From NCBI GenBank assembly GCA_947466425.1, contig CANIBZ010000002.1, positions 1-64,000 on the forward strand: a DNA stretch of 64,000 nucleotides. The letters are read 5' to 3'. Below the pieces are notes generated by a model. That model worked only from the letters and a program-made list of their open reading frames with translations, was not told the origin of the DNA and searched no databases. The number at the start of each line of letters is the position of its first letter. Within the stretch, counting starts at the first letter, position 1. The position numbers were made by a program, and so were the translations under genes. Positions 55,344 to 63,148 of this stretch are shown in pieces. This DNA comes from Flavobacteriales bacterium (GTDB lineage: Bacteria; Bacteroidota; Bacteroidia; Flavobacteriales_D; Sanyastnellaceae).

Positions 55344-55754
55344 TTATTTGAAAATGGATTTTAGAATCGGTAGAGACTTTCTGCTTTGATAAACCACGAT
55401 GATGTTACAAATGAACGTTGCAACAGCAAGGTAGAATACCTTTCCATCATCGCCTTCCACCTCAATTCCTAGAATCATTAAATGCGTTAACAACGCTCCT
55501 GAGATAAGCCCGAGAGAAAGCGCTGCACCGTAATGACTGTTTTTCGGCCACAACAAAAGCAATCCAGCGATTAATTCCCCAACACCTGTTCCAATGCGCC
55601 CGTAGGGTTCCATGACATGATTCCAATGCATGAAGGTGTCAATAGATCCAAAAATAAATTTAGAAACGGCAGCTCCCGTGAACTTGAAGTAAAGTGTTTG
55701 TAGCAAAATAACTGCAGGGAAATAACGCAGGGCGTAGAATAGAATATTTGACAT
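55344..55754 (-). CDS. DoxX-family membrane protein
   Basis: A 136-residue protein with four membrane helices (YALRYFPAVILLQTLYFKF, TGVGELIAGLLLLWP, AALSLGLISGALLTHLMIL, VFYLAVATFICNIIVVY), the DoxX pattern including YFKFTGAAVSKFIF and PYGRIGTGVGELI. DoxX members take part in thiol/oxidative stress complexes in mycobacteria; the role here is unknown. It is the first gene of the operon; upstream lies hairpin array D. Confidence 0.85.
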   Translation of the reverse strand: MSNILFYALRYFPAVILLQTLYFKFTGAAVSKFIFGSIDTFMHWNHVMEPYGRIGTGVGELIAGLLLLWPKNSHYGAALSLGLISGALLTHLMILGIEVEGDDGKVFYLAVATFICNIIVVYQSRKSLPILKSIFK

Positions 55755-55784
55755 ATGAGTTGAATGAAAATCAAATATACAAAA

Positions 55785-55939
55785 CGCAAAGCGATAGTTC
55801 CACTTTGTGGATTAATCCCGAAGGGATATATCCGCTCTGCGGACCAATCCGCTTCGCGGACTTATCCTGAAAGGACTTATCCGCTTCGCGGACTTATCCT
55901 GAAAGGACTTATCCGCTTCGCGGACTTATCCCGAAGGGA
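55785..55939. repeat. Hairpin array D (4-nt linkers, mostly CTTA)
   Basis: About ten hairpins in a row: CGC-AAA-GCG, TCCAC-TTT-GTGGA, TCCC-GAA-GGGA, TCCGC-TCT-GCGGA, TCCGC-TTC-GCGGA, TCCT-GAA-AGGA, then alternating TCCGC-TTC-GCGGA and TCCT-GAA-AGGA, ending in TCCC-GAA-GGGA. Linkers are TTAA, TATA, CCAA, then CTTA repeatedly. Loops are 3 nt throughout. It ends 1 nt from the stop codon of the 130-residue gene at 55941. Confidence 0.87.
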
Positions 55940-55940
55940 A

Positions 55941-56333
55941 TTAGATGTACTTCGCCAAAAACTTATTATGCTCGTGACGAAGATCGTTAATAGTCGTCTC
56001 CAAAGAAGTATAACGATCACGCAAAGCGTCATGCAGGACAAGCGTTTCGGCATAAATGTGTTGTGCCATTGTTATAGCTTCGGAGCTAACTTTTTTTGCG
56101 AATGAACCGATATCATGTGCTAATTGATCTATATTGTTTCGTTGGACGATGAATTGATTTTGAAAGTGTTCGACATTCTCTTTCAATTCGGCCATTGAAT
56201 TATACATGCCAGAAACATCGCTTAGTCGGTGGTTGTGAATTTGCAATTCTTGCTTGTAGAATATCAGTCCGCGCTGCCAATCGTTTTGCTCGTTGCTCAT
56301 TCTTGAGATGTGAAAAGTGTTGTGTTTAGACAT
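55941..56333 (-). CDS. Hypothetical coiled-coil protein (130 aa)
   Basis: The ORF track starts at a TTG (56357); the ATG at 56333 gives 130 residues (a further ATG, at 56300, is possible). No signal peptide. Almost entirely helical with heptad-like hydrophobic spacing and many His, Gln and Glu (IQVERNN-like NQFIVQRNNIDQLAHDIGSF, LRDRYTSLETTINDLRHEHN). No family recognised; a cytoplasmic coiled coil. Its TAA adjoins array D. Confidence 0.6.
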   Translation of the reverse strand: MSKHNTFHISRMSNEQNDWQRGLIFYKQELQIHNHRLSDVSGMYNSMAELKENVEHFQNQFIVQRNNIDQLAHDIGSFAKKVSSEAITMAQHIYAETLVLHDALRDRYTSLETTINDLRHEHNKFLAKYI

Positions 56334-56500
56334 AAATGGTGTTATTTGTAGAAACAAATTTCATTTTATTATTGAAAAGTGGGCATGACGCAAGTCAAGG
56401 TTGGCGGTGAAAGTTGTCAATGTAGTAGCTAGAATTAATGATTCGATAATACGTGTTTATGCACGTTTCAGACGTACTTTCGCTGTTGCAAAATTTGTCA

Positions 56501-59089
56501 ATGGGAAATAGTTTGGGAAAGAAAATAGGTTCGTTTATAGCGCTTATTATTTTATCGCTTTCAGCGAATGCCCAATGCATTGTTATAAATGAGGTTATGG
56601 TAAATGCCGCGGGAGGCTGCGATGGCGGATGCACTCCAAGCACGGCAGAGTGGGTGGAACTTTACAACACCTGCAACACTCCTCAAGATATTTCATGTTT
56701 TGTCTTAACCGATGGAGATTTTGGAGTCACTTTTCCTGTAGGAACAATTATTCAGCCCTATAGTTTTTTTGTCGTTGGGTCATCTAATTCAGGAACAACG
56801 GTTAATCTCGATTTAGGCACTTGTGGTTGCACATCTGGACCAACTTCGCAAGTTGGAATTTTCACGAATAGCGCGGAGCAATTGGCTTTTGTAAATCCTT
56901 TGGGGATTATCTTGGATGGTCTGTATTGGGGTGGTGGACAATTTGCGCAAACACCTTCCTTCACCACTGCGAATACAGTCGGTTGTCCAGATGTAACTGT
57001 AATTCTTTCGGCAAGTGATCCAGCACTTGTATCAGTAAGCGGACAATCGAATAACGATGGTCAATCGATATACAGAGAATGCGATGGAACGAATGTGTGG
57101 TTAACAGGAGCAACAGTTCCGACACCCGGAACTTCAAATTCGCTCTTCATTCCAATTACTTCAACTCCAACAATTGTCCAACCCTCATGTGGAACCAGCG
57201 GTTCCATAGATGTAATCATTTCAGGTGGGGTAGGGCCTTTTACATACGAATGGCTGGGAACCACGAATATCACTCCGAACATAGGAAACCTTCAACCAGG
57301 TATTTACACTTTGGCAGTCACCGATCAAGGTCAGTGCGGAACTCCGCAGTTGTTTAACTACACAATTTCGGCTTCTCCAACTGATCCTGTTTTACTTGTT
57401 GCCGCAACTTCGCTGTCCATTTGCTTAGGAGAATCAACGACACTAACAGCGAGTGGCAGCGCGAATTATGTGTGGAACGCAGACCCTACTTTGAATACAA
57501 ACCTGGGTGCAACGGTTATTGCAACTCCTACAATAAACACTACCTACATTGCGAGCGCTACCATTAACGGTTGTGCACAAACAGCATCTATTACTGTAAA
57601 TGTATCAGAAGCACCAGTTTCTTCAATAAATTCCAATTCTCCTCTGTGTGAAGGAAGCGCTTTGACTTTGAATGCAGCTCCGGTTGCAGGAGCAACCTAT
57701 TTGTGGAGTGGCCCGAATGTATTTTCTTCTTTAAGTCAAAATCCAACAATAGCAGGTGTTTCGCCATTATCGGGAGGAACATATACATGCCTGGTCGCGA
57801 TTGGGAATTGCTTTTCCACCTATACTACCAATGTTGTTGTTGACGCGGCAACACCTTCATTTATTGATCCTGCAGGCCCCTTTTGTATTTCAGATGCGTC
57901 TTTCGATTTGAGCTCTCCGAATGAGCCAGGCGTGTGGAGTGGATTGGGAATAACCAATGCAAACTCAGGATTGTTTCTACCAAGCGCTGCAGGCGGAAAT
58001 GTGAGCTCACTAATTACGTTCGACAGCGATAGCTATTGCACTTCACCTTCCACCTTGAGTATTTCTGTTGCAGCAGTATTAGATGCTTCAATTTCATCAC
58101 AAGTTCCCTTGTGTGTAAATGGAAATCCTATCCAACTTCAAGTTGCGAATGCCGGAGGAACATGGAGCGGGAACGCGGTTAATTCAAGCGGAACGGTAAG
58201 TCCAGCGGCCCTCGGAGTTGGAACATTTCAAGCGATTTATACCATAGCTGGTAGTTGCGGGGGAGCTGATACATTGAATATTCAAGTGGTTCCGCTTCCA
58301 CAATTTAATTTTTCTTCGAATGTAACAACAGGGTGTGCGCCGTTGAATGTGCAATTCAACAGCTCATCTGCTTCAGCATTGTCTAGTTGCATTTGGAGTA
58401 TTGATGGTCAGAATGTTGGAAATGGATGTGGAAGTTTCAATTACAATTTTCAATCAGCTGGATGTTTCACTGTTGCATTAACATCAACCGACGGAAATGG
58501 ATGCTCGAATACCGTTGCGATTACAGACATGGTGTGTGTGGATTTATTTCCTGAAGCAGCGTTTCAATGGACTCCTATCACACCTTCACTGAATAATCCA
58601 ATAGTTGAATTTTCAAATTTGTCTTTGGGCAACACAACGAATCAATGGGACATCAATGGCGAAATATCTAGCAACGCAGATGCTCAATACACCTTCAACG
58701 AAACCATTGGCAGTTCATTTGAAGCATGTTTGGAAGTTAGCAATCAATACGGATGTGCAGATTCAGTTTGTTACACCGTCTTTGTCAACCGCGAGGAAAT
58801 GGTCTTTGTTCCGAATTCATTCTCGCCCAATGACGACGGACTAAACGATGTATTCTTTCCAGTCCTTTCAGGATTCAATTTGAATGAAATTCAATATGAA
58901 TTTGGAATATACAATCGATACGGCGAACGCATCTTCTATTCGCAAGATCCTGAGCAAGCATGGATTGGCAACGCTTTCGGAAACGAATACTACACGCAAA
59001 TAGATGGCTACACCTGGACTTTGCGAATCATCACCTCTTCTTTCTCCGAACCCATTGAACTAACGGGTTCGGTTGTAATCATCAGATAA
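56501..59089 (+). CDS. Large secreted protein with lamin-tail-like domain and T9SS type B C-terminal domain, 2
   Basis: The ORF track start is GTG 56453; the ATG at 56501 gives a signal peptide (IGSFIALIILSLSANAQ) and 862 residues. An N-terminal LTD-type domain (IVINEVMVNAAGG...WVELYNTC, FVLTDGDFGVTFP) is followed by SprB-like/Ig-like repeats, a PKD-like module (TTGCAPLNVQFNSSS, STDGNGCSNTVAITDMVCV) and a type B sorting domain (FVPNSFSPNDDGLNDVFFPV, ending TGSVVIIR). Exported by T9SS to the surface. The C-terminal half closely matches the protein at 50107 although the N termini differ. Confidence 0.9.
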   Translation: MGNSLGKKIGSFIALIILSLSANAQCIVINEVMVNAAGGCDGGCTPSTAEWVELYNTCNTPQDISCFVLTDGDFGVTFPVGTIIQPYSFFVVGSSNSGTTVNLDLGTCGCTSGPTSQVGIFTNSAEQLAFVNPLGIILDGLYWGGGQFAQTPSFTTANTVGCPDVTVILSASDPALVSVSGQSNNDGQSIYRECDGTNVWLTGATVPTPGTSNSLFIPITSTPTIVQPSCGTSGSIDVIISGGVGPFTYEWLGTTNITPNIGNLQPGIYTLAVTDQGQCGTPQLFNYTISASPTDPVLLVAATSLSICLGESTTLTASGSANYVWNADPTLNTNLGATVIATPTINTTYIASATINGCAQTASITVNVSEAPVSSINSNSPLCEGSALTLNAAPVAGATYLWSGPNVFSSLSQNPTIAGVSPLSGGTYTCLVAIGNCFSTYTTNVVVDAATPSFIDPAGPFCISDASFDLSSPNEPGVWSGLGITNANSGLFLPSAAGGNVSSLITFDSDSYCTSPSTLSISVAAVLDASISSQVPLCVNGNPIQLQVANAGGTWSGNAVNSSGTVSPAALGVGTFQAIYTIAGSCGGADTLNIQVVPLPQFNFSSNVTTGCAPLNVQFNSSSASALSSCIWSIDGQNVGNGCGSFNYNFQSAGCFTVALTSTDGNGCSNTVAITDMVCVDLFPEAAFQWTPITPSLNNPIVEFSNLSLGNTTNQWDINGEISSNADAQYTFNETIGSSFEACLEVSNQYGCADSVCYTVFVNREEMVFVPNSFSPNDDGLNDVFFPVLSGFNLNEIQYEFGIYNRYGERIFYSQDPEQAWIGNAFGNEYYTQIDGYTWTLRIITSSFSEPIELTGSVVIIR

Positions 59090-59091
59090 TC

Positions 59092-59154
59092 GCGAAGCAA
59101 TCGTCGAAGACATTAGCCTCCGGCATTCGTTGCTCTGCAACATTCGCCTTCGGC
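59092..59154. repeat. Hairpin array C (GAAT/TAAT linkers)
   Basis: Read on the minus strand: GCC-GAA-GGC, GTTGC-AGA-GCAAC, GCC-GGA-GGC, GTC-TTC-GAC, GC-TTC-GC with linkers GAAT, GAAT, TAAT, GATT. It exactly fills the gap between two convergent stop codons; the last hairpin shares a base with the DUF2721 stop. Confidence 0.83.
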
Positions 59155-59594
59155 TATTTGATCATCTTTTTCAGATAATCCAAAATACTATCTTCCAGCC
59201 CCGCCATATCGCTTAACTCAATTTCCAACGACCGCGTTGAATTAATTAATTCAATTAATGAAAGAAATAGAGAAGCGCAGAATAAAATTAGTGCGGTTGC
59301 AAAAGTGAATTCCGCAATGTTCATCTCTTCGCGATATATGAAATACATGGAAACAATGGCAAATGTGAAGCTGAGTACGCCAAATATCTGCATGTTTTTG
59401 ATCAGGCGTAATCTGAATTTTAAGTTCTTTATTTGCGCGTAGAGTAGGGCGGCTTCCTTGGGCTCACGTCCTTTATAGCGGTCGTGAAGACTGCGGATTA
59501 CGTTAGCCAAAGCAAGAAAACGATTGGTGTAGGCCAACATGATTAGGCTAATTGCCGGAAACAATAATGCAGGGGTGTTAATAGTTATGTCCAT
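59154..59594 (-). CDS. DUF2721 membrane protein
   Basis: A 146-residue protein with three hydrophobic helices (ALLFPAISLIMLAYTNRFLALANVI, MQIFGVLSFTFAIVSMYFIY, FTFATALILFCASLFLSLIELI) and the DUF2721 pattern RFLALANVIRSLHDRY. Function of the family is unknown. The C terminus is short and basic (LDYLKKMIK), and the stop TAG touches array C. A 222-bp upstream region (59595-59816) contains only AT-rich sequence and the terminator at 59791. Confidence 0.82.
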   Translation of the reverse strand: MDITINTPALLFPAISLIMLAYTNRFLALANVIRSLHDRYKGREPKEAALLYAQIKNLKFRLRLIKNMQIFGVLSFTFAIVSMYFIYREEMNIAEFTFATALILFCASLFLSLIELINSTRSLEIELSDMAGLEDSILDYLKKMIK

Positions 59595-59790
59595 TTTTAC
59601 AATAAGTATGTCAAACTTAATATAGAATTAGTGGTTATGTCATTAAATTAGCAAACATCTAAAAATAATGGTGATGTCGGAGAGAAATTTTTTGGGTTTG
59701 AAAGTGCAGTCAAGCAAAAAAAATCAGCGTGTTGAGATTTTTTTGAATTGTTTGTGCGCTATAGAAAATACATTAAAGTAATAAGAGGAA

Positions 59791-59818
59791 AAAAAAGGGG
59801 CATAAGCCCCTTTTTTTT
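59791..59818 (-). terminator. Terminator of the 377-aa unknown gene
   Basis: AAAAGGGGC-TTAT-GCCCCTTTT read on the minus strand, followed by a T-run; it touches the gene's stop codon. A T-run also follows on the plus strand, so it may work both ways. Confidence 0.88.
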
Positions 59819-60950
59819 ATTGTTTCACACAGCCTTTTTGAGTGTATAGCCAATTCTGTAGAATCTGATTTTTATCTATCTGAAACCAAACATGATTGTT
59901 TCCGTTTGATCTCTCAGAACAATCTGAGTCGGGACAAGATCCAAGGGTTGTGCCTATCAAAGATCTTGCGACATATTGTGTCAACACGGGGTCCAGTCCA
60001 ACCAGTTCAATCCATGCGTCGCGGCAGGTTTTATCATTACCACAATTTGGCTCATTCACTTTAGGTTCTGTTATTTCACATTGCATACCACAATGCTTAC
60101 ATTCCTTCGTGTATTTCGTTAATTGAACTGTAAACGGGATAGAAAATTTATTGGTTTCTAAATATTTCATTACTCTTTCTAAGAACTTCTTCCTGTTTTT
60201 CGCGGCTAAATCAGCGGACTCTTTCTCCTTTTGTTTTTTTAATGCTAATTCTTCATTAAGATTTTGTTCTTTCTGAGCAACTAATATTTTTTCAGCATCA
60301 TATACATCCTTTTGAAACTGCTGAATCAATACATAGATTCCATCCAAACGATTTTTAAACTCTTTTGTTTTTTCTTCTAAGGTGGAAAAATGATTCAGGT
60401 ATCTACTCTGAAAATCTTGAGTAATAAGGTTATTTCTACTTTCTTTAGATTCGTTGATTAATGACATACTATTTAAATAGTACGTATTCATTTCTTCAAT
60501 AAGAGGTGATATTTTTTGATTGATATCATTTTCTAAATCACTATCCAGTTCCAAATTCGCAAGGGTGTATCCTCCTACCTGGCTATATGGACGAGCTAAT
60601 TTCAAGTTTCTTTTCCAATTGGGTAAAAAGTCAATTAAAGTTTTGAAGTCAGTACTATAAACAAACCCAGTGGTAGGATCCGCTTCATTATACACCAACG
60701 AAAGATTCGCTATTTCCACGGAAAGATTACTAAGGTTCCAACTTTGTTCTTTCCTGTAGATCTCATTTTTTCCTTGCTTAAACAAAACATTAGCCGACAT
60801 TCTGCCAGCAAAAAAGCCAACTCGCTTCATGAAACTTGCTTTTTCGCAATTTTTGTTCAGTCTAGTGACATAATTCTCGGGTAAAGTTTGCGCAGCAAGT
60901 CCAAATGAAATTGAAGCGAATGCTAACGATAAAAGTAATTTTCTTGTCAT
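59817..60950 (-). CDS. Secreted unknown protein with coiled coil and Cys-rich C terminus (377 aa)
   Basis: Signal peptide (LLSLAFASISFGLAAQ) followed by a helical domain (~25-190) and a predicted coiled coil (~190-260; EKILVAQKEQNLNEELALKKQKEKESADLAAK). The C-terminal ~110 residues contain nine Cys: CKHCGMQC, NCGNDKTC, CPDSDC and GC near the end, suggestive of metal-binding or disulfide structure. No family recognised. It is a single-gene unit with a TACCTTTG promoter (60970) and a terminator, and is divergent from the XRE regulator. Confidence 0.65.
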   Translation of the reverse strand: MTRKLLLSLAFASISFGLAAQTLPENYVTRLNKNCEKASFMKRVGFFAGRMSANVLFKQGKNEIYRKEQSWNLSNLSVEIANLSLVYNEADPTTGFVYSTDFKTLIDFLPNWKRNLKLARPYSQVGGYTLANLELDSDLENDINQKISPLIEEMNTYYLNSMSLINESKESRNNLITQDFQSRYLNHFSTLEEKTKEFKNRLDGIYVLIQQFQKDVYDAEKILVAQKEQNLNEELALKKQKEKESADLAAKNRKKFLERVMKYLETNKFSIPFTVQLTKYTKECKHCGMQCEITEPKVNEPNCGNDKTCRDAWIELVGLDPVLTQYVARSLIGTTLGSCPDSDCSERSNGNNHVWFQIDKNQILQNWLYTQKGCVKQ

Positions 60951-60969
60951 TTCGTTATTTTTTTATTTT

Positions 60970-60977
60970 CAAAGGTA
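60970..60977 (-). promoter_or_regulatory. -7 box (TACCTTTG) of the 377-aa unknown gene
   Basis: TACCTTTG on the minus strand, 19 nt before the ATG at 60950; -33 element unclear. Confidence 0.55.
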
Positions 60978-61016
60978 AATTTTATGAACACGATGAATTT
61001 ACTTTTTAGTGTTTTA

Positions 61017-61048
61017 TTGCTATTTTCAAGGTTATTTTTGTACTTTTG
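61017..61048 (+). promoter_or_regulatory. Bacteroidota-type promoter for the XRE regulator
   Basis: TTG (61017-61019), 21 nt, TACTTTTG (61041-61048), then 18 nt to the ATG at 61067. Confidence 0.62.
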
Positions 61049-61066
61049 AGGTACTTACTAAGGGTT

Positions 61067-61414
61067 ATGGAAAATTATATGCAAATAGCGGAAAATATTA
61101 AAAAGTTCCGAGAGCTTAAAAATTACACAAGAGATCAGATGGCTGATGAGCTTGAAATGAGTCTCTCTGGATACGGAAAATTAGAGAGGGGGGAAGTTGA
61201 TATTACGATCAGTAAATTATACAAAATATCCGTCATATTAGAAGTAAGTGTCTCTCAAATGATGAATTTTGATGTGTCAAACATCTTTAATGTTCACGGA
61301 AACCAAACTGTAAATGGAGTTGAAGTAAAAGAGCAGAATTATTACTCTGATCAGTATAAAGACAAGTACATTCAAATTCTTGAGCAAGAAATTGAAAGAC
61401 TCAAGAAAGGATAA
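61067..61414 (+). CDS. XRE-family transcriptional regulator
   Basis: The ORF track start is a TTG inside the promoter; the ATG at 61067 gives 115 residues. Residues ~8-60 are an XRE helix-turn-helix (IAENIKKFRELKNYTRDQMADELEMSLSGYGKLERGEVD). The remainder (~60-115) has NIFNVHGNQTVNGVEV and a helical C terminus (QILEQEIERLKKG) that may mediate oligomerisation. It is divergent from the 377-aa unknown gene, and the usual expectation is control of itself and its neighbour, but that is inference. Confidence 0.85.
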   Translation: MENYMQIAENIKKFRELKNYTRDQMADELEMSLSGYGKLERGEVDITISKLYKISVILEVSVSQMMNFDVSNIFNVHGNQTVNGVEVKEQNYYSDQYKDKYIQILEQEIERLKKG

Positions 61415-61524
61415 ACTAAGAATACACTTAAAAAGAACGCGATTTCTTATATCTGAGTTTCGAATTTTTGGCAGAAGACTCGGCGTAATTGCGATTATGA
61501 GTTATTAATTTTTATCTTTACGAG

Positions 61525-62463
61525 ATGCCAATAAACTTCGATCGGTCCTATATACAATCGTACTCATCACTTGAATTGCTTGCGAAACAAGCGGTGGAAG
61601 GTTTCATTACGGGTATGCATCGATCTCCATATCACGGATTCTCGGTAGAGTTTGCCGAACACAGATTGTACAATGCCGGAGAGTCGACAAGACATCTCGA
61701 TTGGAAATTATTGGCACGAACAGATAAGCACTTCGTGAAGCGCTACGAAGAAGAAACCAATCTGCGTTGTCAATTGGTGGTCGATGTTTCTTCTTCCATG
61801 CTTTTCCCAACCATTAAAAACGCCGAAGGCAAAGAATGGAACAAGTTGAAGTTCGCACTTTACGGAGCCGCAAGCGTTATGGAACTCATGAAGCGTCAGC
61901 GCGATGCCGTTGGTCTCAGCGTTTTCGCAAATGAACTCATGGTTCACACCAAAGCGGGAAGCAGTCAAGCGCACATTCATTATTTGTATTCTGAAATGGA
62001 GAAGTGGTTGGAGCAAAGCGCGACTTCATACAAGAGTAACAGCCATGTTTCTGAAGTTATTCATGAAATAGCTGAACGTATTCATAGAAGAAGTTTGGTG
62101 GTTGTGTTCAGTGATATGCTCGATGATTCGAAGCAAGTAGAGGAAGTCTTTCAATCGCTTCAGCACTTGCGTCACAACAAGCATGAAGTCATTCTTTTTC
62201 ATGTGGTGCATCAAGAGCACGAGTTGGATTTCAATTTTGAAAACAGACCGTACTCGTTTGTCGATTTGGAAACAGGAGAAGAAGTGAAAGCTCATCCGCA
62301 TGAATTGCGCAAAGCTTATCAAGAAAAAATGACTGCCTTTCGAACGTCATTGCAGATGAAGGCTGGACAGATTGGAGTCGATTATTTTCAAACATCTATT
62401 GAAGACGGAATTCAAAACTGCATGCTTCAATTCTTATTGAAGCGTCAGCGAATGATGATTTAA
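61525..62463 (+). CDS. DUF58 domain protein (MoxR-associated type)
   Basis: A 312-residue protein with the DUF58 motif HRSPYHGFSVEFAEHRLYNAGESTRHLDWK and a von-Willebrand-like metal site (VVDVSSSML). DUF58 proteins normally work with a MoxR AAA+ ATPase and BatA/BatD-type membrane proteins, none of which is in the window; the partner may be elsewhere. The sirtuin gene follows after 4 bp on the same strand. The preceding 110-bp gap contains an AT-rich promoter-like TATCTTTA but nothing firm. Confidence 0.88.
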   Translation: MPINFDRSYIQSYSSLELLAKQAVEGFITGMHRSPYHGFSVEFAEHRLYNAGESTRHLDWKLLARTDKHFVKRYEEETNLRCQLVVDVSSSMLFPTIKNAEGKEWNKLKFALYGAASVMELMKRQRDAVGLSVFANELMVHTKAGSSQAHIHYLYSEMEKWLEQSATSYKSNSHVSEVIHEIAERIHRRSLVVVFSDMLDDSKQVEEVFQSLQHLRHNKHEVILFHVVHQEHELDFNFENRPYSFVDLETGEEVKAHPHELRKAYQEKMTAFRTSLQMKAGQIGVDYFQTSIEDGIQNCMLQFLLKRQRMMI

Positions 62464-62467
62464 TTTT

Positions 62468-63148
62468 ATGAAACATTTAGTGGTCTTAACTGGCGCTGGA
62501 ACCAGCGCCGAAAGCGGTATTAACACCTTTCGCGACTCAAACGGACTGTGGGAGCAATACCGCATTGAAGACGTTGCAACTCCTGAAGGTTGGGAACGCA
62601 ACCCCGATCTTGTTACCGAGTTCTACAACCAACGTCGATTGCAATTGAACGAGGTGCAACCCAACAACGGACACCTCATTCTGGCTCAATTGGAAAAACA
62701 CTTCCGTGTTTCTATCATTACGCAAAACGTAGACAACCTTCACGAACGCGCCGGCAGCTCAAACATCCTTCATCTACACGGAGAGCTGACAAAAATGAGA
62801 AGCTCGTGCTGCGTAAATGAAATTGGGCAAATTGCCCAATCGACGCTCAGTACTTGCGGACATGGAAATTCGTTACGTCCGCATATTGTCTGGTTCGGAG
62901 AAGATGTTCCATTACTTCAAGACGCTGCTGAGTTAGTGGAGGATGCCGACATCTTTATGGTCCTCGGTACTTCGCTGGAAGTGTATCCGGCAGCCGGATT
63001 GCTATACAACGTTCCGCTCAAAGCAGAGCGTTGGGTGATTGATCCGAAAGTCCCTGAGCTTGCAACAAAACTAGGCTTCAACGCCATTGCCTCTGGTGCT
63101 TCCGAAGGCATGCAGCGCTGGTGCGAGTTTCAAAAGATTAGTCTCTAG
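62468..63148 (+). CDS. cobB: Sir2-family NAD-dependent deacylase (CobB/SIRT5 type)
   Basis: A 226-residue sirtuin. NAD-binding VVLTGAGTSAESGINTFRDSNGLWEQY, ITQNVDNLHERAG and catalytic LHLHGEL; VLGTSLEVYPAAGL near the C terminus. The Tyr/Arg pair in FYNQRRLQL corresponds to the acyl-selecting residues of CobB, so it may also remove succinyl groups. The zinc ribbon is reduced: Cys-Cys and then one Cys with a His (SSCC...CGHG) in place of four spaced Cys. Last 11 bp overlap the convergent accC gene. Confidence 0.92.
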   Translation: MKHLVVLTGAGTSAESGINTFRDSNGLWEQYRIEDVATPEGWERNPDLVTEFYNQRRLQLNEVQPNNGHLILAQLEKHFRVSIITQNVDNLHERAGSSNILHLHGELTKMRSSCCVNEIGQIAQSTLSTCGHGNSLRPHIVWFGEDVPLLQDAAELVEDADIFMVLGTSLEVYPAAGLLYNVPLKAERWVIDPKVPELATKLGFNAIASGASEGMQRWCEFQKISL

